Part shown: positions 27,135-35,020 of the stretch, piece by piece
Numbering within the stretch: the first letter of the stretch is position 1
Layout of the letters: the number at the start of each line of letters is the position of its first letter
Assembly (NCBI GenBank): GCA_014804645.1
Contig: JAAUZI010000018.1
Location: 2,171-66,170 of the forward strand
DNA length: 64,000 nt
DNA from: Lachnospiraceae bacterium
GTDB taxonomy: Bacteria; Bacillota; Clostridia; Lachnospirales; Lachnospiraceae
Reading direction: 5' to 3'
The notes under the pieces: generated by a model
Databases searched by the model: none
What the model saw: only the letters and a program-made list of their open reading frames with translations
Told to the model about the DNA's origin: nothing
Program-made: the position numbers and the translations under genes

Positions 27135-27905
27135 ATGAAAAAGAAACCAACAATTAACAAACGTCGTATGAGTTTATCTTTGGCGTTGATAATTGGTCTT
27201 GTCTTCATCTTGGAACTTGGCGGTTGTTCTTTTCCCCTGGAGAAAAAAACAGATCCGTTGCTACAATCGGATTACTTGAATCATGATATTGAATACAAGG
27301 ACCCGGACGATCAGGAATGCCTGAGAGTTTTGGTGCGATTGCTGCAGGCGGTCGACGAAAAGGACCGAGAAACTATAAAGGGAATGTTTTCTAAGGAAGC
27401 ATTGGATAATATCGATGACATAGATGAGAAGATAGACCTGTTTATTGAGACATTTCCGACATGGGAATGCAAGTATGGCCCTTCCTTTGGGGGAATGGGA
27501 AAACATGCAAATAGAGGAACAATTACAAAATGGATCAAGCCGACTTTTGATTTTGAATCAGAAGGAAGACAATATGTACTAAAATTCATTTATTTTACAG
27601 AGGCAGACGAAAATCCGGATCAGCTGGGATTATCTATGATTCAAATATACGAAAGATATATAACGGGTTATAGCGAGGACTTTAGGGCACAAGGTGAAGA
27701 TTCGCCGCATGATATTTACTTGTGGGATTATACAATGGATTTGAAGGATCGAAAACCACTGCTTCAAGCTACGCCTTTTGGAGTGTATGAAAAGACTGAT
27801 GAGGAGAAGTATGCAAAAGAACAGATTTGTATAAATTTAGAAGTAAACGGAGACGAAGTTACGGTTTTAAATGAAGACATGGTTCTAAAATATATTCATG
27901 GCTAA
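27135..27905 (+). CDS. DUF5104-type lipoprotein
   Basis: A lipoprotein of about 256 residues. The basic N-terminus is followed by LIIGLVFILELGGCS with a lipobox cysteine, then a globular domain containing VLVRLLQAVDEKDRETIKGMF and an ITGYSEDFRAQGEDSPHDI segment, as in proteins labelled DUF5104. GGGAGA seven bases upstream fits ATG 27135. Function unknown. The stop overlaps none of the next gene, whose start lies 37 bases on. Confidence 0.65.
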   Translation: MKKKPTINKRRMSLSLALIIGLVFILELGGCSFPLEKKTDPLLQSDYLNHDIEYKDPDDQECLRVLVRLLQAVDEKDRETIKGMFSKEALDNIDDIDEKIDLFIETFPTWECKYGPSFGGMGKHANRGTITKWIKPTFDFESEGRQYVLKFIYFTEADENPDQLGLSMIQIYERYITGYSEDFRAQGEDSPHDIYLWDYTMDLKDRKPLLQATPFGVYEKTDEEKYAKEQICINLEVNGDEVTVLNEDMVLKYIHG

Positions 27906-27942
27906 AATTCTTAGATATACAAAAAGAGCAGGAGGAATAAGT

Positions 27943-28410
27943 ATGATTGCCTTAATTGTAGCTTTTGCTAAAAATCAGGTAATTGGTAATAAAGGCTGCA
28001 TTCCCTGGAAAATAAAGGGGGAACAGAGACGTTTCAAGGAATTGACAACCGGAAATGTTGTTATCATGGGGAGACGGTCCTATGAGGAAATTGGGAGACC
28101 ATTGCCGAACAGAACAACTATTGTTGTATCTAACACTAAATATTTCGACGATGAAAATTGTCTGACCGCAAAATCGTTACCGGAGGCAATCCGGCTGGCC
28201 GGAGACAAAGATATATACATTTCCGGCGGCGCCAAATTATATGAAGAAGCCTTGCCGTTAGTAGAAAAAATGTATATTACGGAAATAGATAGTGAGATTG
28301 AGGGAGATACATATTTCCCACCTTTTGAAAAGGATCAGTTTGTGAAGGAAATCAATGAAAAAGTTGAAGGTGAAATCCCTTATACATATGTGACATACAC
28401 GAGAAAATAA
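27943..28410 (+). CDS. dfrF: DfrF-like dihydrofolate reductase
   Basis: Reduces dihydrofolate to tetrahydrofolate with NADPH. The 155-residue protein has MIALIVAFAKNQVIG, the catalytic stretch IPWKIKGEQRRFKELTT, VVIMGRRSYEEIG, RPLPNRTTIVVSN, YISGGAKLYEE and GDTYFPPF. The catalytic acid is Glu27 in a K-G-E-Q context, not the Asp of ordinary chromosomal enzymes such as E. coli FolA. That motif and much of the sequence recall, from memory, the trimethoprim-resistant DfrF and DfrA1 types. No thymidylate synthase or folate gene adjoins. CAGGAGGAATAAGT precedes the ATG at 27943. Resistance is inferred. Confidence 0.8.
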   Translation: MIALIVAFAKNQVIGNKGCIPWKIKGEQRRFKELTTGNVVIMGRRSYEEIGRPLPNRTTIVVSNTKYFDDENCLTAKSLPEAIRLAGDKDIYISGGAKLYEEALPLVEKMYITEIDSEIEGDTYFPPFEKDQFVKEINEKVEGEIPYTYVTYTRK

Positions 28411-28432
28411 CCCGGAGCTGGGAGGGCGAAAA

Positions 28433-28957
28433 ATGAATATTGAACTTGTGAGATTAACCAGCGAGTATAAGGAACAGCTATTTGAAATGCTGACAGAGTG
28501 GAAGAACGACATAATAGTAAATCACACAGATATGTCTCCCTGGAAAATATGGGCAAATGATTTTCATGATTTTGAGTATTACCTGAAAAATCTTGATACG
28601 AAGGAAGAGACTGAAAATGGCTGGGTTCCTGATACGACTTTATTTTGTCTCGATAAAGATAGAAACATTTTTGTCGGGGCTGTCAATATTCGCCACTATT
28701 TGAACGATGAACTGTTAAAAACCGGTGGTCATATAGGCGATGGAATCAGGCCCAGTGAAAGAAGGAAAGGCTATGCGACAGCAATGATTGCTTTGGCACT
28801 TGACGAGTGTAAAAAACTTGGGATCAGCAAGGTCTTGATGTGCTGCGACAAAGACAATATCGGCTCAGCGAAATCAATCATTAATAATGGTGGAGTATTG
28901 GAAAATGAGGTTGACGAAGACGGACATACCACGCAGCGTTATTGGATTCAGTTATAG
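28433..28957 (+). CDS. GNAT-family N-acetyltransferase
   Basis: A 174-residue acetyltransferase. The CoA-binding loop is IRPSERRKGYATAMIALAL near residue 102-120, with a preceding strand GHIGDGIR and downstream MCCDKDNIGSAKSIINNGG. The N-terminal half (MSPWKIWANDFHDFEYYL) is characteristic of GNATs with a WxxD/F-rich lobe common in Firmicutes. GGGAGGGCG lies before the ATG. Acceptor substrate unknown. It is one of several single-gene cassettes from 26056 to 35018. Confidence 0.82.
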   Translation: MNIELVRLTSEYKEQLFEMLTEWKNDIIVNHTDMSPWKIWANDFHDFEYYLKNLDTKEETENGWVPDTTLFCLDKDRNIFVGAVNIRHYLNDELLKTGGHIGDGIRPSERRKGYATAMIALALDECKKLGISKVLMCCDKDNIGSAKSIINNGGVLENEVDEDGHTTQRYWIQL

Positions 28958-28988
28958 TATAAATAAACGGGATTTGGGGTGACCAGCT

Positions 28989-29642
28989 ATGAATAAAGAA
29001 TGGTCTGAACTTAATAAAGTAATGCAAACACAGATTAAAAAGAAAGATACCTATGAAACGGGTATCGATACTTTATTGGATTTGCGAAATCAGTTAATGA
29101 AAACTTTAGCATCATTCAAGGACGAGTTAAGCAGGGAGGAATTTAACGCAATCCCTTTTATAAATGCAGACGGTTATCACAGCAAAACCATTGCCTACTC
29201 AATCTGGCATATTTTTCGTATTGAAGATATAGTTGCGCATACATTGATATGCGAAGATGAACAAATATTTTTTGCGAAAAATTATCAAGATCGGGTCAAT
29301 TCGCCCATAATAACAACCGGAAACGAACTTGTAAAGCAGCAGATCGCGGACTTTTCAAAGCAGCTTAATATAAACGAACTTTATTCATATATATTTGAAG
29401 TAAAGGAAAGTACGGAGAAGATAATCAAAGAATTATCTTATGCCGAATTGAAAAGGAAAGTATCAGAAGAAAGAAAAGAATACTTAAAGTCGCTGAATGT
29501 TGTAAGCAACGATGAAAATGCAATTTGGTTGATTGACTATTGGTGCGGTAAAGATATTCGGGGACTGATTCAAATGCCCCTTTCAAGGCACTGGATCATG
29601 CACATAGAAGCGAGTCTGCGTATCAGAGATAAGATACATTAA
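28989..29642 (+). CDS. DinB-like four-helix-bundle protein
   Basis: A 217-residue, mainly helical protein. A histidine in the SKTIAYSIWHIFRIEDIVAH region and a second in PLSRHWIMHIEASLRIR near the C-terminus match the spacing of metal-binding histidines in DinB/YfiT proteins, which bind divalent metals and often act as thiol-dependent S-transferases. A GGGGTGA sequence precedes the ATG. The biochemical role is not predictable. Confidence 0.6.
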   Translation: MNKEWSELNKVMQTQIKKKDTYETGIDTLLDLRNQLMKTLASFKDELSREEFNAIPFINADGYHSKTIAYSIWHIFRIEDIVAHTLICEDEQIFFAKNYQDRVNSPIITTGNELVKQQIADFSKQLNINELYSYIFEVKESTEKIIKELSYAELKRKVSEERKEYLKSLNVVSNDENAIWLIDYWCGKDIRGLIQMPLSRHWIMHIEASLRIRDKIH

Positions 29643-29670
29643 TCTGGATCGGAAATAAATGGAGGCGGCA

Positions 29671-30522
29671 ATGAAGAAATTGTTGGTTACGGGGGCGTCA
29701 GGATTTGTGGGTAGCAGAGCCGCAGAATTTTATCGGGGGAAGTATGAGGTTTACGCTCCGTCCCACGGGGAGATGGATATTACGGACGAGGGAAACGTGT
29801 ATACTGTTTTTGAGGATTTCCGGCCCGACTATGTGGTACACTGCGCCGCAATCTCTGATATCGGGAGGTGTGAGAGGGAGCCGGAGCGGTCATGGAAGAT
29901 TAATGTGGACGGCAGCAGGAATATGGCCAGGGTTTCCGCAAGATATGGCGCAAAATGCCTGGTCTGCAGTTCGGATCAGGTATATCAGGGAAACGGCGCA
30001 AAAGGCCCTCACAGGGAGGAAGAGGACATAGAGCCGCTCAATTTGTACGGCAGGGAGAAACAGAGGGCGGAGAAGGAATGTCTGAGGGAAAATCCGGAAT
30101 GCGTGATGCTGCGGTTGTCCTGGATGTATGATGTGCGCAGAGGGAACAGGGTGGAGCATGGAGATTTTTTCACGGGGCTGCTCTCCGGTCTGAAAAGTGC
30201 AGAGCTATTGCGGTATCCCATATATGATGTCCGCGGTATCACGGATGTGAATGAGGTAGTGGAGAATTTGGAGAAGGCCTTTGACTTAAGGGGCGGAATC
30301 TATAATTTTGGTTCACCCAATGACAGAAATACCTATGAGACGGTGCTGGCAATGTTTGAAGGGTTGGGCTGGGATACGGGCCGTATCGGAAAAAACGAGG
30401 AGGCCTTCGTGGAGCGGCCGCGGGATATCAGTATGGCTCAGGAAAAGCTGAATGCCTGCGGGATTGTATTTTCCCCTACGGTGGAGGCGCTGATACGAAA
30501 TGGGCGGATATATGCATGTTGA
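29671..30522 (+). CDS. NAD(P)-dependent epimerase/reductase, RmlD-like SDR
   Basis: A 283-residue extended short-chain dehydrogenase/reductase. The dinucleotide-binding loop is VTGASGFVGSRAAE; VVHCAAISDIGRCE follows the fourth strand; the catalytic S and YxxxK are in VCSSDQVYQ and LYGREKQRAEK. The sequence most resembles RmlD-type dTDP-4-dehydrorhamnose reductases, but the N-terminus and isolation from rhamnose genes leave the substrate open. GGAGGCGGC precedes ATG 29671; an ATG 12 bases earlier lacks spacing. Confidence 0.78.
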   Translation: MKKLLVTGASGFVGSRAAEFYRGKYEVYAPSHGEMDITDEGNVYTVFEDFRPDYVVHCAAISDIGRCEREPERSWKINVDGSRNMARVSARYGAKCLVCSSDQVYQGNGAKGPHREEEDIEPLNLYGREKQRAEKECLRENPECVMLRLSWMYDVRRGNRVEHGDFFTGLLSGLKSAELLRYPIYDVRGITDVNEVVENLEKAFDLRGGIYNFGSPNDRNTYETVLAMFEGLGWDTGRIGKNEEAFVERPRDISMAQEKLNACGIVFSPTVEALIRNGRIYAC

Positions 30523-30637
30523 AGAAGAGTTTGTAGACGAATATTATATGGCAAAAATACTATAAACTTCACATTGTAGGGGGTGTGCTACCATAGTTGA
30601 ACAAAATGACTGGCGATTATCGAACGATGTTGCATAT

Positions 30638-30982
30638 TTGAAAAAGGCATATATAAATCCGACTGATGGAGAAGAGATATGTAGGTATGCGCCCCATCTG
30701 AAACATTGCGAATTCTGCTTAGAACCGGTGCAGGATAATCTGCATCAATGGTGGTTTGTCCCTACGGATTTATCTTGTTGTATTTGTGAAGAATGCTACA
30801 ATGACTTTAAGGAAGATTTTGAGTGGCAAAAACTGGACGGTTGGGATATTGAGTGGTTTGTCAGATGTCCCCAATGTGGAGAAGTTCTCCACAAAATTTT
30901 TTCTGAAGATTATGTGTATGAGTGTTCAAAGTGCCAAATGTTATTTAGTGAAGATTTGAGTGATGACTTAAGATTAGAGTGA
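30638..30982 (+). CDS. Zinc-finger-like small protein with CxxC motifs, start uncertain
   Basis: A protein with CEFCLEPVQDN, CCICEECYNDFKEDFEWQ and C-terminal CPQCGE/CSKC pairs; the first two segments fit a common Firmicutes family of unknown function in which HCEFC and ICEKCYNDFK are conserved. The coordinate given is a TTG with no ribosome site. The frame stays open upstream to 30593, where it encodes VEQNDWRLSNDVAYL, and NDWRL is typical of the family's N-terminus. A strong AGGGGGTG at 30578-30585 is followed seven bases later by ATA at 30593. So the true start is either a non-standard ATA or was lost by mutation. Confidence 0.6.
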   Translation: MKKAYINPTDGEEICRYAPHLKHCEFCLEPVQDNLHQWWFVPTDLSCCICEECYNDFKEDFEWQKLDGWDIEWFVRCPQCGEVLHKIFSEDYVYECSKCQMLFSEDLSDDLRLE

Positions 30983-30989
30983 TATAACT

Positions 30990-31223
30990 TCAGGTTTGTA
31001 AAGCGGGACTGTCCCGAAGTGGACCTCTTTGAATATTATAATCTAACCATTCTACCCATGTATATGCCAACCCGAATACACCGCTGTATGCCCGAAAACA
31101 ATTGTCATACGCTTCCAAATACCCGTTAAAAAAGGCGACCATCTTTTGGAAAATAACAGCCACAAACCCACATTTTGTCATCAAGGCTGCTATCAATTCG
31201 TCTATTGTATAATCTTTCAACAT
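30990..31223 (-). CDS. Hypothetical protein, 77 residues
   Basis: Not recognised. On the minus strand AGTGAGGAAAAA immediately precedes the ATG. The sequence begins MLKDYTIDELIAALMTKCG and has an aromatic centre (FFNGYLEAYDNCFRAYSGV). It is divergent from the toxin-antitoxin pair at 31345, about 120 bases away, and convergent with the preceding gene. Real expression is uncertain. Confidence 0.4.
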   Translation of the reverse strand: MLKDYTIDELIAALMTKCGFVAVIFQKMVAFFNGYLEAYDNCFRAYSGVFGLAYTWVEWLDYNIQRGPLRDSPALQT

Positions 31224-31344
31224 TTTTTCCTCACTTTGCATGCAAAATTGCATCCGAAAATTTCCATTTGAGTATATCACATGTTTCTATTGTATTCGAC
31301 ACATAATTATGCTATAATTGTGCCGAAGAAAGGAGCGAAGTTTT

Positions 31345-31608
31345 ATGCCTCTTATTATGCCTATTAAGGATTTACGTAATACAACCGAAATTTCCAACAT
31401 TGCACACAAGGTGCAGGAGCCTATTTTTATTACCAAAAACGGATATAGCGACTTGGTTGTAATGAGTAGTGAATTGTATGATAAATTCGCAAGGATTAAC
31501 CGCATTGACCAAGCTATCTACGAATCCGAACAGGAAATTGCAAACGGAGCAGAGGCAGTCGATGCAGAGATAGTTTTTGCGAAATTGGAGAAAAAGCATT
31601 TTGGATAA
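31345..31608 (+). CDS. Phd/YefM-family antitoxin
   Basis: An 87-residue antitoxin. The N-terminal DNA-binding domain is MPIKDLRNTTEISNIAHKV followed by EPIFITKNGYSDLVVMSSE, the YefM hallmark; the C-terminal tail (KFARINRIDQAIYESEQE) would wrap the toxin. AAAGGAGCGAAG precedes ATG 31345. It overlaps the toxin gene by eight bases. It should autorepress its own operon. Confidence 0.92.
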   Translation: MPLIMPIKDLRNTTEISNIAHKVQEPIFITKNGYSDLVVMSSELYDKFARINRIDQAIYESEQEIANGAEAVDAEIVFAKLEKKHFG

Positions 31609-31903
31609 ATACAAGGTAATGATTAACCCCAGAGCAATACGTGAATTAGACAATATTTACGAATATATTGCAAATGAGAAATTGGCTCCTGAAAATGCAA
31701 AAGGACAGGTTGATAGAATTAAGAAAGCTGTGTTAAGTTTAGACACTTTTCCGCAGTCTCATCAAGAGCGAAACGAGGGCAGATATGCCGGAAAGAGTTA
31801 CAGACAGTTGTTGATTGATAACTATATTGTTATCTTCCGCATTGACGAACCGTACAAAACGGTTTATGTGGTAACGATACAGTATCAAGGAAGAAATCTA
31901 TAA
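31601..31903 (+). CDS. RelE/ParE-family toxin
   Basis: A 100-residue toxin with the RelE/ParE fold: YKVMINPRAIRELDNIYEYI, then AENAKGQVDRIKKAVLSL, FPQSHQERN and a C-terminal RQLLIDNYIVIFRIDEP strand pair. ParE-like proteins poison gyrase and RelE-like ones cleave mRNA on the ribosome; the sequence does not decide, but the E-R-N-E-G-R-Y-A-G region with YRQLLIDNYIVIF favours the ParE branch. Start TTG at 31601 is preceded by TTGGAG; TTG 31577 is possible. Both genes are transcribed together. Confidence 0.9.
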   Translation: MDKYKVMINPRAIRELDNIYEYIANEKLAPENAKGQVDRIKKAVLSLDTFPQSHQERNEGRYAGKSYRQLLIDNYIVIFRIDEPYKTVYVVTIQYQGRNL

Positions 31904-31906
31904 GAT

Positions 31907-31941
31907 AAGCGCCAGATGACAGAGTAAATCATTTGGCGCTT
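31907..31941 (+). terminator. Bidirectional terminator between the toxin gene and the DUF6061 gene
   Basis: AAGCGCCAGATGA (31907-31919) pairs with TCATTTGGCGCTT (31929-31941), one G-T pair, followed by a T-rich stretch and preceded by A residues. Confidence 0.8.
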
Positions 31942-31949
31942 TCTTCAAT

Positions 31950-32180
31950 TTAAGGATTATTTACCTTATCCACCCACATCTGCGTATTCCCATCAAGATA
32001 GAGTCTTGCATATTCAAGTGGCTCATCTATTGCTAGTGCAACTAACGCACATTGGGAGCCGGGAGTAGTTCGTAATCCATCTTCCGCTACATTACAGTCA
32101 ATTCGTAGGATATATCCGTCAAAGGTGGTTACATCAACACTGTTGTGGTACATATTGTATTCTGCATATATGAATTTCAT
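31950..32180 (-). CDS. DUF6061-like small protein
   Basis: A 76-residue protein with AEYNMYHNSVDVTTFDGYI and IDEPLEYARLYLDG, matching, from memory, the DUF6061 type of short Firmicutes proteins. AAAGGACAG precedes the ATG on the minus strand. Function unknown; genes of this size and type are common on mobile elements. It converges with the toxin gene through the shared terminator. Confidence 0.6.
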   Translation of the reverse strand: MKFIYAEYNMYHNSVDVTTFDGYILRIDCNVAEDGLRTTPGSQCALVALAIDEPLEYARLYLDGNTQMWVDKVNNP

Positions 32181-32301
32181 ATCTTATCTGTCCTTTCTTT
32201 TCTGATTAAATTGCGGAGAAATTTTAGAAAGCATTTCAATCAGTTCTTCCTGCCCAATTTATTCTGTGTTATAATTTGTTACAGGTTTTTCTTTCCCTTA
32301 A

Positions 32302-32365
32302 TTTTGCCCTTATGAGGGTTCGTAACATGAGGGAAAAGGATATAACACGAGGGAAAGCATAAGGG
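32302..32365 (+). repeat. 12-bp inverted repeat enclosing three short direct repeats
   Basis: TTTGCCCTTATG and CATAAGGGCAAA are perfect inverted repeats; between and overlapping them, A-Y-R-AGGG units (TATGAGGG, ACATGAGGGAAA, ACACGAGGGAAA) recur. The 366-base gap 32181-32546 holds no gene that I can support. Confidence 0.4.
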
Positions 32366-32546
32366 CAAACTCACTTGCTATAAATTTAGTATTTTCAAGG
32401 GGTTGCAAATTTTTTGGAGATAAGATATAACAGTTAATAACTGCTATAAAAAGTGACTTATCAGAATTCTTGTTTGTGAAGAGATAATTTATGTGAATTG
32501 GCGTATATCTGCTCGTCAGTACAACCCATACAGAGAGGAGAAAATA

Positions 32547-32795
32547 ATGGCGGCTGTTACAACCTTGGGACTTGGTAAGACAATGGAAAAGAAACTTCAT
32601 GCGGTGGGTATTCATTCGGCCGAGGAGTTGAAAGATCTCGGCAGTAAACAGGCGGTCTTCCGGCTCAAGAAACAATATCCCAACACTTGCGTTGTCATAC
32701 TCTATCATTTGGAGGCGGCTATTCAAGGCGTGGAGATTAAGCAGCTGGACGACATGTGTAAAGCTGAATTGAAAGCATTTTTTAAACAGTTATAA
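32547..32795 (+). CDS. TfoX/Sxy C-terminal domain protein
   Basis: An 82-residue protein with helix-hairpin-helix character: LGKTMEKKLHAVGIHSAEELKDLGSK is the classic opening of the TfoX C-terminal domain, followed by YPNTCVVILYHLEAAIQG. In gamma-proteobacteria TfoX regulates competence; stand-alone C-terminal domains are common in Firmicutes and their role is unknown. GAGAGGAGAAAATA precedes the ATG at 32547. Confidence 0.82.
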   Translation: MAAVTTLGLGKTMEKKLHAVGIHSAEELKDLGSKQAVFRLKKQYPNTCVVILYHLEAAIQGVEIKQLDDMCKAELKAFFKQL

Positions 32796-32819
32796 AATCT
32801 CACTATGGGAGGATATGAG

Positions 32820-33428
32820 ATGTCACTGCGGGATGAGCTGGCGGAAATTATCGGTATAGATATTTACAACTACAACAGAAACATTGAATATAAAGTATTG
32901 GAATCCGTTCCGGAACACGGATATGTAAGGCAGAGAATAGAATATGATTCATTTGGTGATTGGGTTCCGGCATTTTTGCTCCTTCCAGAGAAATTAGATA
33001 ACAATCCTGCCATTCTTATCAATCATCAGCACAACAGAGAGCGTCATCTCGGAAAGAGCGAAGTGTGCGGTTTGGCGGGTAATCCATTGCAGGCATTCGG
33101 GCCGGAGTTAGCGCGGCGCGGATTTGTCGTGTTAGCGCCGGATACAATTTGTTTTGAAGACAGGCGAAAAAATGCAAAAGGAATTGAACCGCTGGTGGAT
33201 GATTTGCTTTCATGCGTAGCGCCGAGAAAACTGCTGATCGTCTCCGCAGAGGAAGACAAGTATTCTAAGGATGCCCCGTATATTGTGGAAAAAATAAGCA
33301 AAACATATGCCAACTATAATGCATTAAACAATTTGCGCCACATAAGATATGAAGGTGGGCATGCATTGACCCGGGAGAGATTTGATGCCATTATCAACTG
33401 GATTTTGGAGAATGGGAAAAGCATTTAA
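32820..33428 (+). CDS. Internally deleted alpha/beta hydrolase (dienelactone hydrolase/acetyl-xylan-esterase type)
   Basis: A 202-residue remnant of a hydrolase usually above 300 residues. Residues 1-118 contain the N-terminal half (GDWVPAFLLLP; AILINHQHNRERHLGK; RGFVVLAPDTICFEDRRKN); then the protein jumps at about residue 120 directly to the C-terminal half (VAPRKLLIVSAEEDKYS with the acid, YEGGHAL with the histidine). The central 100 or more residues carrying the G-x-S-x-G nucleophile elbow are absent; no such motif exists in the sequence. It is thus probably inactive. The start follows GGGAGG at 32820. Confidence 0.68.
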   Translation: MSLRDELAEIIGIDIYNYNRNIEYKVLESVPEHGYVRQRIEYDSFGDWVPAFLLLPEKLDNNPAILINHQHNRERHLGKSEVCGLAGNPLQAFGPELARRGFVVLAPDTICFEDRRKNAKGIEPLVDDLLSCVAPRKLLIVSAEEDKYSKDAPYIVEKISKTYANYNALNNLRHIRYEGGHALTRERFDAIINWILENGKSI

Positions 33429-33509
33429 TTTAACAGACATGACATACAGTTGTCCTGTTTGATCTGCTATTCTGATTAAAACGGAAGCAAACGGAAAAGG
33501 AGAACCAAA

Positions 33510-33932
33510 ATGCAGATTGTACCTACACTAAATTTTGGAGGGAATTGTCGGGAAGCAATTCAAATGTATGAAAAGGCATTTAATGGAAAGATTAGTTGTT
33601 TGATTACGTACGGAGAAGCGAATGACCCTGAATATAATCCGATACTTAAAGAAAATCAAAAAGAATATATATACCATTCGGAACTTGTATTGGACAATCA
33701 AAGAATCATTATGGCTGACCATTTGGATATTGAATTTCAAACATGCTATTCAAATTTTCTAACCATTATGTATGATACAAAAGAAGAAGTACAAAGAGCA
33801 TATGAAATCATGAAAGAAGGAAGTAAAACAATATATCATCTGGAAGCAACGCCATACAGTTCTTGCCGAGTTGTTTTTGTCGATAAATTTGGAATTCGTT
33901 GGGGAATTATGACAGAGCAAACAGAGCGATGA
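33510..33932 (+). CDS. VOC-family (PhnB-like) protein
   Basis: A 140-residue protein with the vicinal-oxygen-chelate fold, PhnB/YjdN-type: MQIVPTLNFGGNCREAIQMYEKAF, IYHSELVLDNQRIIMADH and VFVDKFGIRWGIM. Such proteins are metal-dependent or metal-free binding proteins; some members confer resistance to bleomycin-like or fosfomycin-like drugs but this subgroup is mostly uncharacterised. AAAAGGAG precedes the ATG. Confidence 0.83.
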   Translation: MQIVPTLNFGGNCREAIQMYEKAFNGKISCLITYGEANDPEYNPILKENQKEYIYHSELVLDNQRIIMADHLDIEFQTCYSNFLTIMYDTKEEVQRAYEIMKEGSKTIYHLEATPYSSCRVVFVDKFGIRWGIMTEQTER

Positions 33933-33965
33933 ATTCCGGTTTGGGAGAGAGAAAGCAGGTTTTTT

Positions 33966-35018
33966 ATGGATAAAGATAAAGTAATATCTTTGCGGATGGA
34001 AAGACAATTTATTGTAAACAAAGCGGACGAACAGGAATATATAGCCTTGTATCGTGATCTACAGCCGGGGCTGAACGTCTATTGGAATGGATTTGGCGAG
34101 CCGCCGGTTCTTTCATATAGGGCTTCATTTGATGATATAGAATTTAACAGGGAAAGGCAGAGGGAACGCAAGCTGGTTAAGGGAAGATTTGCAGGCGGAA
34201 ATCTTGGATGGATCATGCCGGAAGATATGGAATTGTTTATAGGACTTTATCATAAACCACTTACTAATCCTACTCTCAATCAGACAATGCTTTTGGAACT
34301 GATTGAGAAATCCGGGCCTTATACAATCCAACAAATTAAAGAGGAGACCGGTTTGTTGGTGAAAGAAATAACGCCGATTCTCCATCGTTTACAGGAAGCG
34401 TTCTTGATATATGAAGATCAGTATGACGGAGAGTGGGACCGGGGATGGTATAAGTTTGCTGAAATATTTCCAGAGGTCAATAAAGAAAGATATACAAGGA
34501 AAGAGGCGCTAAAGGAGGTATTGGCGCGTTTTGCGTACCGATTTGTATGGTTTGATTCCGGGATGGCAAAAGCGTTCTACAAGTTGCCTGAGAAGGAGAT
34601 TAAAGCTGCCATTACAGAATTGATATCAGAGGGAGTTTTGAAAATAGAAGAAAATGGTTATGTGCTTGCGGCAGATATGGATATCCTGGCAGATTATGTG
34701 CCGGTAAAAAGGAATTTTGTGTGCGCGTTACATAGGAATGATATTCTTTATAAAGCATTTGAGCCTCAGCTGAAGGACTGGATAGCGGGATTAACTAAGG
34801 ACTTAGAGTATGATCACGAACCGTTACAGTATCTTTTGATAGATGGTGAGTTTCACGGAGCCAGTGTGGGACATTTTAGGAATGGACCATATGATCTGAA
34901 TGATATTGTGTGTGATTTGTCGGATGCGGTAGATCGCAAGGATGAAATCATACAGGAAATTTGTAGAGTGAACTTTGGTAAGATGCCTCTCAGATTTATG
35001 GGAGAATATACTGACTAA
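33966..35018 (+). CDS. Winged-helix (HTH_42/AlkZ-like) protein
   Basis: A 350-residue protein. It has two winged-helix-like parts (GPYTIQQIKEETGLLVKEI; MAKAFYKLPEKEIKAAITELI) and a C-terminal half with FVCALHRNDILYKAFEPQL, as seen in the HTH_42 family that includes YcaQ/AlkZ DNA glycosylases. I do not see the glycosylase Q-x-Q motif with certainty, so repair activity is not claimed; a DNA-binding regulator is the alternative. Ribosome site weak. It converges with the VanZ gene two bases away. Confidence 0.5.
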   Translation: MDKDKVISLRMERQFIVNKADEQEYIALYRDLQPGLNVYWNGFGEPPVLSYRASFDDIEFNRERQRERKLVKGRFAGGNLGWIMPEDMELFIGLYHKPLTNPTLNQTMLLELIEKSGPYTIQQIKEETGLLVKEITPILHRLQEAFLIYEDQYDGEWDRGWYKFAEIFPEVNKERYTRKEALKEVLARFAYRFVWFDSGMAKAFYKLPEKEIKAAITELISEGVLKIEENGYVLAADMDILADYVPVKRNFVCALHRNDILYKAFEPQLKDWIAGLTKDLEYDHEPLQYLLIDGEFHGASVGHFRNGPYDLNDIVCDLSDAVDRKDEIIQEICRVNFGKMPLRFMGEYTD

Positions 35019-35020
35019 CG

